A stretch of 12,308 nucleotides of DNA. Origin: Thermoplasmata archaeon (GTDB taxonomy: Archaea; Thermoplasmatota; E2; DHVEG-1; B18-G2). Made by a program: the position numbers and the translations under genes. Below the pieces are notes generated by a model. It saw nothing but the letters and a program-made list of their open reading frames with translations, searched no databases and had not been told where the DNA came from. The stretch's first letter is position 1; the number at the start of each line of letters is the position of its first letter. The stretch spans positions 1 to 12,308 of the forward strand of contig JAGGWT010000079.1 of the NCBI GenBank assembly GCA_021163455.1, written 5' to 3'. Positions 1-6,109 of this stretch are shown here, piece after piece.

Positions 1-162
1 AGGATTCTGTACATAGACAATGTTCTTTACACAATCTCAGATGGGAAGATAAGAATGACAGATCTCTCTACACTGCATGTACTCGGCGATATCAACCTCC
101 CCATTCATTCCATCCACAGCGGCGCCGCCGGAGACCTAGTTAAGATACTCCGCCAATCCTGA
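1..162 (+). CDS. C-terminal end of a secreted beta-propeller-domain protein (partial)
   Basis: The reading frame is open from base 1 and ends in TGA at 160-162, giving the last 53 residues of a longer protein that starts outside the window. The visible part, with LYTISDGKIRMTDLSTL near its start, resembles the last blade of the archaeal secreted proteins with a C-terminal beta-propeller distantly related to WD-40 repeats (COG4880/Beta_propel). These typically end with a blade of the type LYTIS..xIKxxDLxTL. The residues after it (ending LVKILRQS) are a short tail. The 3' end overlaps the convergent peptidase gene by 23 bp. The family is extracellular and its role is poorly known; the signal peptide, if any, lies outside the window. 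Family assignment rests on a short stretch and is moderately confident. Confidence 0.6.
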   Translation, partial: RILYIDNVLYTISDGKIRMTDLSTLHVLGDINLPIHSIHSGAAGDLVKILRQS

Positions 163-1516
163 GACTCGGGTCACCAATCAGTAACCATTCTTCAACATTT
201 TTTGCTATCAGAGCAGAGCCATTCCTGCTTGTATCGTTCCAGTCGATGGTGAAATTTGAAAGAAACGCCTCTATCGTTTTTGCCCAGACCTCTCCAAGAG
301 TTTCCGAACCGGCAGCATATTTTTCAAAGAAGTGCATATCCAGCCACTCTATTCCACCTTCCTTTCTGCTTATATCCGGAGATTCGTAACTGAAACCGGT
401 GGAGGCGATGGTTGCAATGCTTCCTCCTCTTGGATTTCTCACCAGACCCCACCCCCAGCAATATGGTATTCCATATGGTATCAGTCCCATGAAATAGACC
501 CACTCAGAGTGCAGTATACTGACATTGAACATGTTGTTAAAACATCCACTTCCGGAGATGCAGATTGGCAATCTGTTCCCGTTGTGGAGAAAGAACATGT
601 GCCACAACTTCAGACCATATATCCATTTCTCGCTATCTGGCGGATGTGTGCCCCACAGCGCGGGACTCCCGTGCCCGGAGAACCATATAAATCCACATCC
701 CCTGTTTATCTCCCTTATGACATTCACGGGACTCAATTTTCCCTCCGATGCCCATAACTTCACAGCATCGAATCCATCCATGTACAGTATGCCCTGCTGG
801 GTGTAAACCTCTCCATCATAATAGTCTGTTTTTTCCGGATATGTATCTCCTGCCACGACGACGAATCTCCTGAACCACTTGCTGTTACTCCAGTCACCGC
901 TTTCGTACTTTATTATTTTCTTGACAACTATCTTTACATCTCTTATATTTCTGCACGGCAAGCGCCCAACGTACACATCAGGATGGAGATCGGGTCTATC
1001 TAATGCTGTACCATCTTCGGGCCATTCTCCAAAAATTCCGTTATCGTTGTCATCCCACGAAGAAAAGTTACCATTTTCATCATAAATATCAGCAAAGTAA
1101 AGGTCTGTGAGGAACTTTCCTTCCCTGATGTATTTGGTCCCATAGTCGTACCCCCTGCTCAGATGACTGTATCTCACGGGTATCCAGAAATCATCAAATG
1201 GGGTTTGACCCTTTTTCCCTCCAACCAGAAGCACATATTTTACACCCCATATCTCCACCGCGAATTTTATGAAATATTTCAGTTTCTCCGCTTTATCCCT
1301 TCCATACCAGAACATCTGGTCATAGACATCCTCTATACTGACCAGTTTTGTCTTTATTCCATGTTTTATCTTGTGCTCCACCAGAGGCTCAAGAGCTTTG
1401 TGAAATTTCTGGGGAGCTATTATAACGAGGTCATACACAGCATTTTCATGTTCTGCATGGTATACGGTGGGAAAGAGAAACAGGATAGCAATCATGAGTG
1501 TGCCGATTCTCCTCAT
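140..1516 (-). CDS. Secreted C25 (gingipain-like) cysteine peptidase
   Basis: 458 residues. Residues 1-21 form a signal peptide (MRR followed by a hydrophobic run ending near YHA), so the protein is probably exported. The core is a caspase/gingipain-like fold: a Rossmann-like region with YVLLVGG at 94-100, an acidic DDNDNG loop at 155-160 that could bind calcium, the catalytic histidine in FSGHGSP (His282), and the catalytic cysteine in ISGSGCFNN (Cys325). The chain ends with LLIGDPSLRIGG (445-456), the usual C-terminal boundary of the catalytic domain in archaeal C25 proteins. No PKD repeats, membrane anchor or sorting tail follow, so this is a minimal secreted version. A TATA-like element (1543-1553) about 31 bp upstream of ATG suggests a nearly leaderless transcript. 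Likely role: extracellular protein degradation or maturation of surface proteins; substrates are unknown. Confidence 0.85.
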   Translation of the reverse strand: MRRIGTLMIAILFLFPTVYHAEHENAVYDLVIIAPQKFHKALEPLVEHKIKHGIKTKLVSIEDVYDQMFWYGRDKAEKLKYFIKFAVEIWGVKYVLLVGGKKGQTPFDDFWIPVRYSHLSRGYDYGTKYIREGKFLTDLYFADIYDENGNFSSWDDNDNGIFGEWPEDGTALDRPDLHPDVYVGRLPCRNIRDVKIVVKKIIKYESGDWSNSKWFRRFVVVAGDTYPEKTDYYDGEVYTQQGILYMDGFDAVKLWASEGKLSPVNVIREINRGCGFIWFSGHGSPALWGTHPPDSEKWIYGLKLWHMFFLHNGNRLPICISGSGCFNNMFNVSILHSEWVYFMGLIPYGIPYCWGWGLVRNPRGGSIATIASTGFSYESPDISRKEGGIEWLDMHFFEKYAAGSETLGEVWAKTIEAFLSNFTIDWNDTSRNGSALIAKNVEEWLLIGDPSLRIGGVS

Positions 1517-1542
1517 ATTACGGATTAAATTATCGAGTCAGA

Positions 1543-1553
1543 CCTATAAATTT
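1543..1553 (-). promoter_or_regulatory. TATA box of the C25 peptidase gene
   Basis: On the minus strand this reads aaatttatagg, centred about 31 bp upstream of the ATG at 1516. With the usual archaeal TATA-to-start distance of about 25 bp, the mRNA would begin within about 5 nt of the ATG. No GGTG/GAGG ribosome binding site is seen before the ATG, which agrees with a leaderless mRNA. The gene therefore probably has its own promoter, although the cyclo-ligase-like gene lies 56 bp upstream on the same strand. Confidence 0.55.
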
Positions 1554-1572
1554 CTTGCGATATTTTACGTAC

Positions 1573-2292
1573 CTACTTACTTCTCCGTCTGGAAAAGAGT
1601 TCCATCAGCACAGGTATCTCCTCCATCTTCTCCCGGGGCAGCTTTTCCCATACTATACCCTTTGGTTTAGTAGGGTTATCTATCCTAACTGTCCGGGTTG
1701 GAGTAACAACCATATCTACGCCGAGGTCAAACTCGTCTCTGGGTATCTCAAAATCGACAAACTGGACATCGTGAATGGTGGTTATTACTGGTGTACTTTC
1801 ATCCAGCCGACCTGTCTCTAATAGTATGCTGTATTCAAGCTCCGCGTAGCCGCCGCCTTTTCCAATTCTGTTCCCTCTGTGATCAACGCATACGCTGCCT
1901 ATAATTACAACATCAACTTCTGGAATCGCATCAATGGGAATCTTTCTCCCATATCGAAATGCGCCACGTATGGAGGATGCTTCTCTGTAAACTTCTGGTC
2001 TAATTTTATCCGGCTCAAGAATCAGAAAACCCTCTCTCAATCTGGGTGTCGGCATAATCAATATTTTACCGGATGATAGAGCCATGTACCTTGCTTCCTT
2101 TTGCGGGCTGTCCGGATTTATCTTAACAACCTCAGCCTTTTTCCATGCGGATAATTTTTCCAGTCTTCGGGAGGCCTTTTCGGCACCAACAAAATTGGGT
2201 ATCCTGCCTCTCGCTCCAGGAAATCTCGATATACCTTCCTTCTCCAGTTTGTCCCACATCCACTCTCTTATCTCCTTCTTATCCATCATCAC
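1573..2292 (-). CDS. 5-formyltetrahydrofolate cyclo-ligase-like protein (MTHFS/MTHFSD family)
   Basis: 239 residues of the NagB/RpiA-like 5-FTHF cyclo-ligase superfamily (COG0212). The N-terminal FPGARGRIPNFVGA (24-37) is typical of the archaeal and MTHFSD-like branch. PTPRLREGF lies at 81-89. The glycine-rich nucleotide/folate-site motif is IGKGGGYAELEYSIL (143-157), where classical enzymes have GxGxGYYDR. A VDMVVTPT strand lies at 192-199. Classical enzymes make 5,10-methenyl-THF from 5-formyl-THF with ATP. Whether this branch has that activity is unclear, since many archaea use methanopterins. Three start codons are stacked (GTG at 2292, ATG at 2289 and 2286) right after a GAGGTG ribosome binding site; 2286 is best spaced. 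It follows pyrF by 43 bp on the same strand with no convincing TATA box between them, so co-transcription is likely. Confidence 0.8.
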   Translation of the reverse strand: MMMDKKEIREWMWDKLEKEGISRFPGARGRIPNFVGAEKASRRLEKLSAWKKAEVVKINPDSPQKEARYMALSSGKILIMPTPRLREGFLILEPDKIRPEVYREASSIRGAFRYGRKIPIDAIPEVDVVIIGSVCVDHRGNRIGKGGGYAELEYSILLETGRLDESTPVITTIHDVQFVDFEIPRDEFDLGVDMVVTPTRTVRIDNPTKPKGIVWEKLPREKMEEIPVLMELFSRRRSK

Positions 2293-2335
2293 CTCAACCG
2301 GAGTTTAGATTTTCAGTTTTGGGTGTGAATCGTTT

Positions 2336-3136
2336 TTAGAAAGGTCTGAACAGATTGATATTCCTTCTGAAATCATCCGCCGCATCTCTCACGCACTGTG
2401 GAAAATCCCCCTCCGCATATATCACGCTGCGTGAGACGTTTATTATGATATTCTTTCCGCTGGTGCAACCATATCTTACAGATTTCTCAAGGTCTCCACC
2501 CTGCTTGCCTATTCCTGGTATGAGTATAATTCTATCATCTCCGAGAATCTTTCTGACTTCCCTGATCTCCTCGGGATAAGTTGCTCCTACAACTGCTCCG
2601 CAGTTTGGTCCCCATTCCTTTATCCTCTCCGCAACAAGCTGGTACAGCCTTTTGCCATTTACCTTCCTGTCCTGTATCTCTGAAGAAGAGGGATTTGATG
2701 TCTTGCAGATAACAAACACGTATCTATCTTCATACTCCAGAAATGGTTTGATAGAATCATAACCGAGATATGGATTCAGGGTTGCAGCATCTCCTTTTAT
2801 AACCTCAAAAACGGCTTTCGCATACATCCTTGCTGTGTTACCTATATCCCCCCTCTTTCCATCTATTATCACTGGAATATCGTCCGGTATGATTTTTACC
2901 GTGTCAATGAGAGCCTTTACACCGGCGATGCCAGATGCTTCATAAAAGGCGAGATTTATCTTGTAACTGCACACCAGGTCTTTTGTATGTGATACAACCT
3001 CTTTGTTGAAACTGAGCAAAGGATTCTCATCATCTTTAAGATAATCAGGTATTTTCGAGAGATCTGTATCGAGTCCCACGCACAGAAGAGAATCGTTTTT
3101 ATCTATGGCATTTTCCAGTTTTTCAACGAACCTCAT
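2336..3136 (-). CDS. pyrF: Orotidine 5'-phosphate decarboxylase, type 2
   Basis: 266 residues. It catalyses the last step of UMP biosynthesis, decarboxylation of OMP, in the cytoplasm. The N-terminal LCVGLDTDLSKIP (18-30) is the first strand of the TIM barrel with the phosphoribosyl-binding aspartate. The catalytic charged array is IDGKRGDIGNT (91-101; Lys94 and Asp97). The barrel continues with TLNPYLGYDSIKPF (119-132), VFVICKTSNPSS (140-151), the GAVVGATYPEE segment (180-190) and the phosphate-binding LIPGIGKQGGD (205-215). The length and the KTSNPSS and TYPEE motifs fit the type 2 family rather than the shorter type 1 enzyme of about 220 residues common in many archaea. The ATG at 3136 lies 28 bp from a TATA box centred at about 3164, implying a leaderless mRNA. 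The divergent glycosyltransferase gene shares that TATA region. Confidence 0.93.
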   Translation of the reverse strand: MRFVEKLENAIDKNDSLLCVGLDTDLSKIPDYLKDDENPLLSFNKEVVSHTKDLVCSYKINLAFYEASGIAGVKALIDTVKIIPDDIPVIIDGKRGDIGNTARMYAKAVFEVIKGDAATLNPYLGYDSIKPFLEYEDRYVFVICKTSNPSSSEIQDRKVNGKRLYQLVAERIKEWGPNCGAVVGATYPEEIREVRKILGDDRIILIPGIGKQGGDLEKSVRYGCTSGKNIIINVSRSVIYAEGDFPQCVRDAADDFRRNINLFRPF

Positions 3137-3159
3137 TGCTGCACTCTAAAAAATCTAAT

Positions 3160-3168
3160 GTATTTAAG
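3160..3168. promoter_or_regulatory. Shared bidirectional TATA element between pyrF and the glycosyltransferase gene
   Basis: The 55-bp gap between the divergent ATGs (3136 on minus, 3192 on plus) holds one good TATA-like sequence, gtatttaag on plus and cttaaatac on minus. Its centre at about 3164 is 28 bp from each ATG. Neither gene has a clear ribosome binding site, so both mRNAs would be leaderless. No second TATA candidate fits either start as well. That one TBP site serves both genes is an inference. Confidence 0.55.
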
Positions 3169-3191
3169 GGTTTAGGGGATACGGTTCTTTG

Positions 3192-4271
3192 ATGAACATC
3201 ATATATGGTATATGCTCGTGGGGTCTCGGACATGCAACGAGATCTTTACCAATAATGAGGAAACTGATAGAGGAGGGAAACAATCTCACAGTGATATCAC
3301 ACGGTAATTCCCTCAAGTTCCTAAAAAGGGAGCTGGGAGATGAAGGTATAAGGTACTTTGATGTGAAAGATTACCCGATACCTGTAGCAGAAACAAGAGG
3401 CGCCTTTATAGCAAAATCCTTTCTTTACTGGCCAAAGTTTATGAGCAGGATGCACAGGGGTTTGGAATTCGTCACGAAGCTTCTCGAGAAAGAAAAAATC
3501 GATGTGATAATATCTGATGGCAGGTATGATATCTATAGCAGAAGAATCCCCTCTTTTCTCATAAATCATCAGGTGAGGATTCTGAATCCTCTAAACATGA
3601 GAACCCTCGAATTCGGCAGTGAAATATACAACCTGTTCTTCCTTAAGGATAGATTCATCAGGTTTTTAGTCCCCGATTACGAAAACGATGACCTTTCGGG
3701 AAAGCTCTCTCATAATCTTAAACTGATAAAGAGAAATAAAATAGCCTATATCGGCGTGCTCTCCGATTTCAGAAAAAGAGACCTCAAAAAGGATATAGAT
3801 TACCTCATTTCCATAACCGGTCCGGAACCGCAGAGAAGCATCCTTGAAAATATACTGATGAAACAGATAGGAAATATGGATGGAAAAATAGTTGTCACCC
3901 TCGGCAGACCTGATAAGGAGGTATTTCGGAAAGAGGAGAACATAGAGGTATACAGTATCCTGAACAAGGAAAAAAGAGAAGAACTCCTCAACAGGGCAAA
4001 GATGGTAATATCAAGGTCAGGATACTCCACCATAATGGACCTCGCTGTTATAAAGACAAGAGCCCTGCTGATACCGACGCCGGGCCAGGTTGAGCAGGAA
4101 TATCTTGCGAAATATCATATGGAAAAAGAAAACTTCTACTGTGTGGACCAGGATAGAGTGAATCTTCCAGAAGATGTTAAGAAAGCAAGAAGGTACAGTG
4201 GTGTGAGAAGAGAATGTGATGTGGAGAAGAGCGTGGAAAATGTTATCGAGGAGGTAAACAACGCCCGCTAA
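3192..4271 (+). CDS. GT-B fold glycosyltransferase (MurG/UDP-GlcNAc transferase-like)
   Basis: 359 residues from the ATG at 3192; a TTG in frame just before it is a less likely start. The N-terminal strand-loop MNIIYGICSWGLGHATRSLP (1-20) is typical of MurG-like and COG1819 glycosyltransferases, in which GxGH(A/T)xR contacts the acceptor or donor phosphates. VIISDGRYD (105-113) ends the N-terminal Rossmann domain. The C-terminal domain has MVISRSGYSTIMDL (271-284) and LLIPTPGQVEQEYLA (292-306), the donor-nucleotide-binding S..G.st..E-like region and PxxxQxxxA helix of the fold. There is no signal peptide or membrane segment, so it is probably a cytoplasmic or peripheral enzyme that glycosylates a lipid or other acceptor. 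The sugar and acceptor cannot be told from sequence. Aconitase X follows 68 bp downstream behind its own promoter, so the two need not be functionally linked. Confidence 0.78.
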   Translation: MNIIYGICSWGLGHATRSLPIMRKLIEEGNNLTVISHGNSLKFLKRELGDEGIRYFDVKDYPIPVAETRGAFIAKSFLYWPKFMSRMHRGLEFVTKLLEKEKIDVIISDGRYDIYSRRIPSFLINHQVRILNPLNMRTLEFGSEIYNLFFLKDRFIRFLVPDYENDDLSGKLSHNLKLIKRNKIAYIGVLSDFRKRDLKKDIDYLISITGPEPQRSILENILMKQIGNMDGKIVVTLGRPDKEVFRKEENIEVYSILNKEKREELLNRAKMVISRSGYSTIMDLAVIKTRALLIPTPGQVEQEYLAKYHMEKENFYCVDQDRVNLPEDVKKARRYSGVRRECDVEKSVENVIEEVNNAR

Positions 4272-4283
4272 ATCTTTATCACC

Positions 4284-4295
4284 ATATATATATAA
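4284..4295 (+). promoter_or_regulatory. TATA box of the aconitase X operon
   Basis: A strong alternating AT tract (atatatatataa) lies just downstream of the glycosyltransferase stop codon and about 50 bp upstream of the aconitase X ATG. The expected start site, about 25 bp downstream, falls near 4314-4318. That leaves a leader of about 25 nt, which carries the ribosome binding site at 4329-4334. Confidence 0.6.
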
Positions 4296-4309
4296 ATCCG
4301 CAAGCGGAT
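4296..4309. promoter_or_regulatory. Palindromic candidate operator of the aconitase X operon
   Basis: This is a perfect inverted repeat, ATCCGC-aa-GCGGAT, two 6-bp arms with a 2-bp spacer. It directly follows the TATA box and precedes the expected start site. A dimeric repressor bound here would block TFB/RNA polymerase loading. I saw no second copy in this window. The cognate regulator is unknown. Confidence 0.5.
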
Positions 4310-4328
4310 ACCACGGGATGGATTTTCA

Positions 4329-4334
4329 GAGGTG
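4329..4334 (+). promoter_or_regulatory. Ribosome binding site that decides the aconitase X start
   Basis: GAGGTG ends 5 nt before the ATG at 4340. An upstream in-frame GTG (4334) overlaps this motif and so is unlikely to be the start. From the ATG the protein begins MYLTKEEEKILDGEYG, which is the usual N-terminus of the family. Confidence 0.7.
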
Positions 4335-4339
4335 TGCAC

Positions 4340-5521
4340 ATGTATCTTACAAAAGAAGAAGAGAAAATACTGGACGGAGAGTACGGAGAGATTAAAGAGA
4401 AGATGTTCAGGATACTCGTTGTTATCGGTGATATTTATGGTGCTGACAGAATGATACCCGTTTCATCATGCCAGATATCCGGTGTTTCTTACAAATCCAT
4501 AGGTGAATACGGTCTCGAATTTCTTGAAAGCATCTCTGAAAAAGGAGCGAGAGTGGTTGTTCCATCCTATCTGAACCCTGCCGGTGTAGATTTAAAATTG
4601 TGGAAACAACTGGGATATCCAGAGAACTTTGCGAGAAAGCAGATGAGGATAGTGAGAGCATTCAGAAAGATGGGCATATACCCAACATTGACATGCACAC
4701 CTTACCTCATAGGGAATATTCCCAGATTTGGAGAACATCTGGCATGGGCGGAATCCTCTGCTGTCTCTTTTGCAAACTCTGTGATAGGTGCAAGAACCAA
4801 TAGGGAGGGTGCCATTTCTGCACTTGCATCTTCCATATGCGGAGTCACCCCAAACTACGGTTTGCATCTCGAGGAGAACAGAAAACCAGATGTAATCGTG
4901 AATATCAACACAGAACTGAATGAAATATCCGATTTTGGGTTACTCGGCTACTATCTTGGCAGGGTACTGAAAAACAGAATACCCTATCTCAGAGGTATAA
5001 AGTTTGCAACCACAGACCATCTCAAAGCCCTCGGCGCCGCCATGGCTGCTACTGGTTCCATAGCTCTCTACCATGTCGAGGATTTAACACCCGAGGCGAG
5101 AAATTTCAAACTGGAGAATCTGGAAAAATTCAGTGTGGATGAAGAGGAACTAAAGGAAGAGAAGGAGAGGTTCTCGGGAGAAGATCTGGATGCTGTTATG
5201 ATAGGTTGCCCTCATGCATCTCTGAACGAGATAAAGGAAATTTCGGCACTGGTTAAGGGTAAGAAGCTGAGAAAACCCCTCTGGATATTCACCTCAAGAT
5301 TCGTAAAGAAACTGTCGGTTGATACGGGATTGTCGAGGATAATAGAAAAGGCTGGTGGAAAGATAATATCAGATACATGCATGGTGGTTTCTCCAATAGA
5401 AGAGATGGGTTTCAAGGTGGTGGGTGTGAACTCCGGAAAGGCGGCAAACTATCTGCCGAATCTCTGCGGATGTCGGGTTGTGTTTGGTAGTTTGAAAGAA
5501 CTCATAGAGATGATAATATGA
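4340..5521 (+). CDS. Aconitase X catalytic (large) subunit; probable phosphomevalonate dehydratase large subunit
   Basis: 393 residues from the ATG at 4340. This is the large subunit of aconitase X (DUF521). In archaea with the modified mevalonate pathway this enzyme dehydrates (R)-5-phosphomevalonate to trans-anhydromevalonate 5-phosphate, feeding isopentenyl phosphate and membrane lipid synthesis. Diagnostic stretches are MYLTKEEEKILDGEYG (1-16), LTCTPYL (117-123), ESSAVSFANSVIGARTNREG (138-157), TPNYGLHLEENR (170-181), IGCPHASLNEI (288-298) and SDTCMVVSPIEE (344-355). Cys119, Cys290 and Cys347 are the candidate iron-sulfur ligands. Length is normal for a separate large subunit. The stop overlaps the small-subunit ATG (ATGA), indicating translational coupling. 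The alternative, a hydroxyproline-derived dehydratase as in some bacteria, is less likely in an archaeon. Confidence 0.88.
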   Translation: MYLTKEEEKILDGEYGEIKEKMFRILVVIGDIYGADRMIPVSSCQISGVSYKSIGEYGLEFLESISEKGARVVVPSYLNPAGVDLKLWKQLGYPENFARKQMRIVRAFRKMGIYPTLTCTPYLIGNIPRFGEHLAWAESSAVSFANSVIGARTNREGAISALASSICGVTPNYGLHLEENRKPDVIVNINTELNEISDFGLLGYYLGRVLKNRIPYLRGIKFATTDHLKALGAAMAATGSIALYHVEDLTPEARNFKLENLEKFSVDEEELKEEKERFSGEDLDAVMIGCPHASLNEIKEISALVKGKKLRKPLWIFTSRFVKKLSVDTGLSRIIEKAGGKIISDTCMVVSPIEEMGFKVVGVNSGKAANYLPNLCGCRVVFGSLKELIEMII

Positions 5522-5919
5522 AGGGGAAAACGATATATCCCGGAAGGGTTGAGGGATGCGCCGTTGTAAGTATGGAACCCATTGGATTCTATGGAGGCGT
5601 GGATGTAAAAAGTGGAGAGATTGTGGAGAAAGGTCATCCTCTGGAGGGAAGAAGTATAAAGGGAAAGATACTGGTTTTTCCTCACGGTAAGGGGTCGACA
5701 GTTGGTTCATACATCATATATGGTTTGAAAAGATATGGAAACGCACCACTCGCTATAGTGACAGAGAATATCGACACTGTCGTCGCGGCCGGCGTCATCC
5801 TTGCTGGAATTCCATGTGTAGATGGTATAGACATCTCCAGAATCAGAGATGGAGATATTGTTGTGGTGGATGGTGATAAAGGAGAGATTGAAATTAAAAG
5901 AAGAGCAGAGGATGGATAA
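5518..5919 (+). CDS. Aconitase X small (swivel) subunit; probable phosphomevalonate dehydratase small subunit
   Basis: 133 residues (DUF126, the swivelling beta/alpha domain of aconitase X). Its ATG overlaps the large-subunit stop by 4 nt, so the two are co-translated and should form a heterodimer. Visible motifs are IYPGRVEGCAVVS (6-18), an FYGGVDVKSGEIVEKGHPLEG block (24-44), the substrate-loop motif FPHGKGSTVGSYIIYGL (54-70), which includes the conserved GKGS serine (Ser60), and VAAGVILAGIPCVDG (89-103). It supplies substrate-binding residues to the iron-sulfur catalytic subunit. Length matches stand-alone archaeal small subunits. The tRNA-Gly gene follows 36 bp downstream behind its own TATA box. 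Confidence 0.88.
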   Translation: MKGKTIYPGRVEGCAVVSMEPIGFYGGVDVKSGEIVEKGHPLEGRSIKGKILVFPHGKGSTVGSYIIYGLKRYGNAPLAIVTENIDTVVAAGVILAGIPCVDGIDISRIRDGDIVVVDGDKGEIEIKRRAEDG

Positions 5920-5923
5920 AAAT

Positions 5924-5931
5924 CTTAAATA
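5924..5931 (+). promoter_or_regulatory. TATA box of tRNA-Gly
   Basis: cttaaata starts 4 bp after the aconitase X small-subunit stop codon and is centred about 28 bp upstream of the mature tRNA 5' end. This is the usual distance for archaeal tRNA promoters and implies a very short 5' leader. Confidence 0.55.
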
Positions 5932-5955
5932 GGAAAAGTATACATGTTCATTGTA

Positions 5956-6028
5956 GCGGGTGTGGTGTAGTCTGGTATCACATAGCCCTGCCACGGCTAT
6001 TACCCGGGTTCGAATCCCGGCACCCGCA
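5956..6028 (+). tRNA. tRNA-Gly(GCC)
   Basis: A full cloverleaf can be drawn by hand. The acceptor stem is gcgggtg/cacccgc (5956-5962 with 6021-6027), with discriminator A at 6028. The D arm has the tGGt loop, and only 3 strong pairs close its stem. The anticodon stem is tagcc/ggcta with loop CTGCCAC, giving anticodon GCC at 5990-5992 (glycine). The variable loop is 4 nt, and the T arm is ccggg-TTCGAAT-cccgg. There is no intron, and CCA is not encoded. I saw no duplicate of the tRNA 3' end nearby, so there is no sign of an integrated element. Confidence 0.97.
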
Positions 6029-6038
6029 CTCTGAGTAT

Positions 6039-6064
6039 CATAAATTACTCACATAAATTACTCA
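6039..6064 (+). repeat. Perfect tandem duplication of a 13-bp unit downstream of tRNA-Gly
   Basis: cataaattactca occurs twice in a row (6039-6051 and 6052-6064), 10 bp after the tRNA. It lies in AT-rich intergenic DNA between the convergent tRNA and membrane-protein genes. A preceding gagta (6033-6037) can pair with tactc in the first copy. It may be a replication slippage product or part of a termination region; nothing more can be said. Confidence 0.8.
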
Positions 6065-6109
6065 AATTAAAGAAAAAGAGGAAAAACTGTTCTCTTGTTT
6101 TGGCCTTGG

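Noticed and set aside
332..757. Plus-strand reading frames opposite the peptidase gene (also 1163-1528 and similar)
   Set aside because: Antisense shadows of a well-supported minus-strand gene; compositions are not protein-like and there are no ribosome binding sites.
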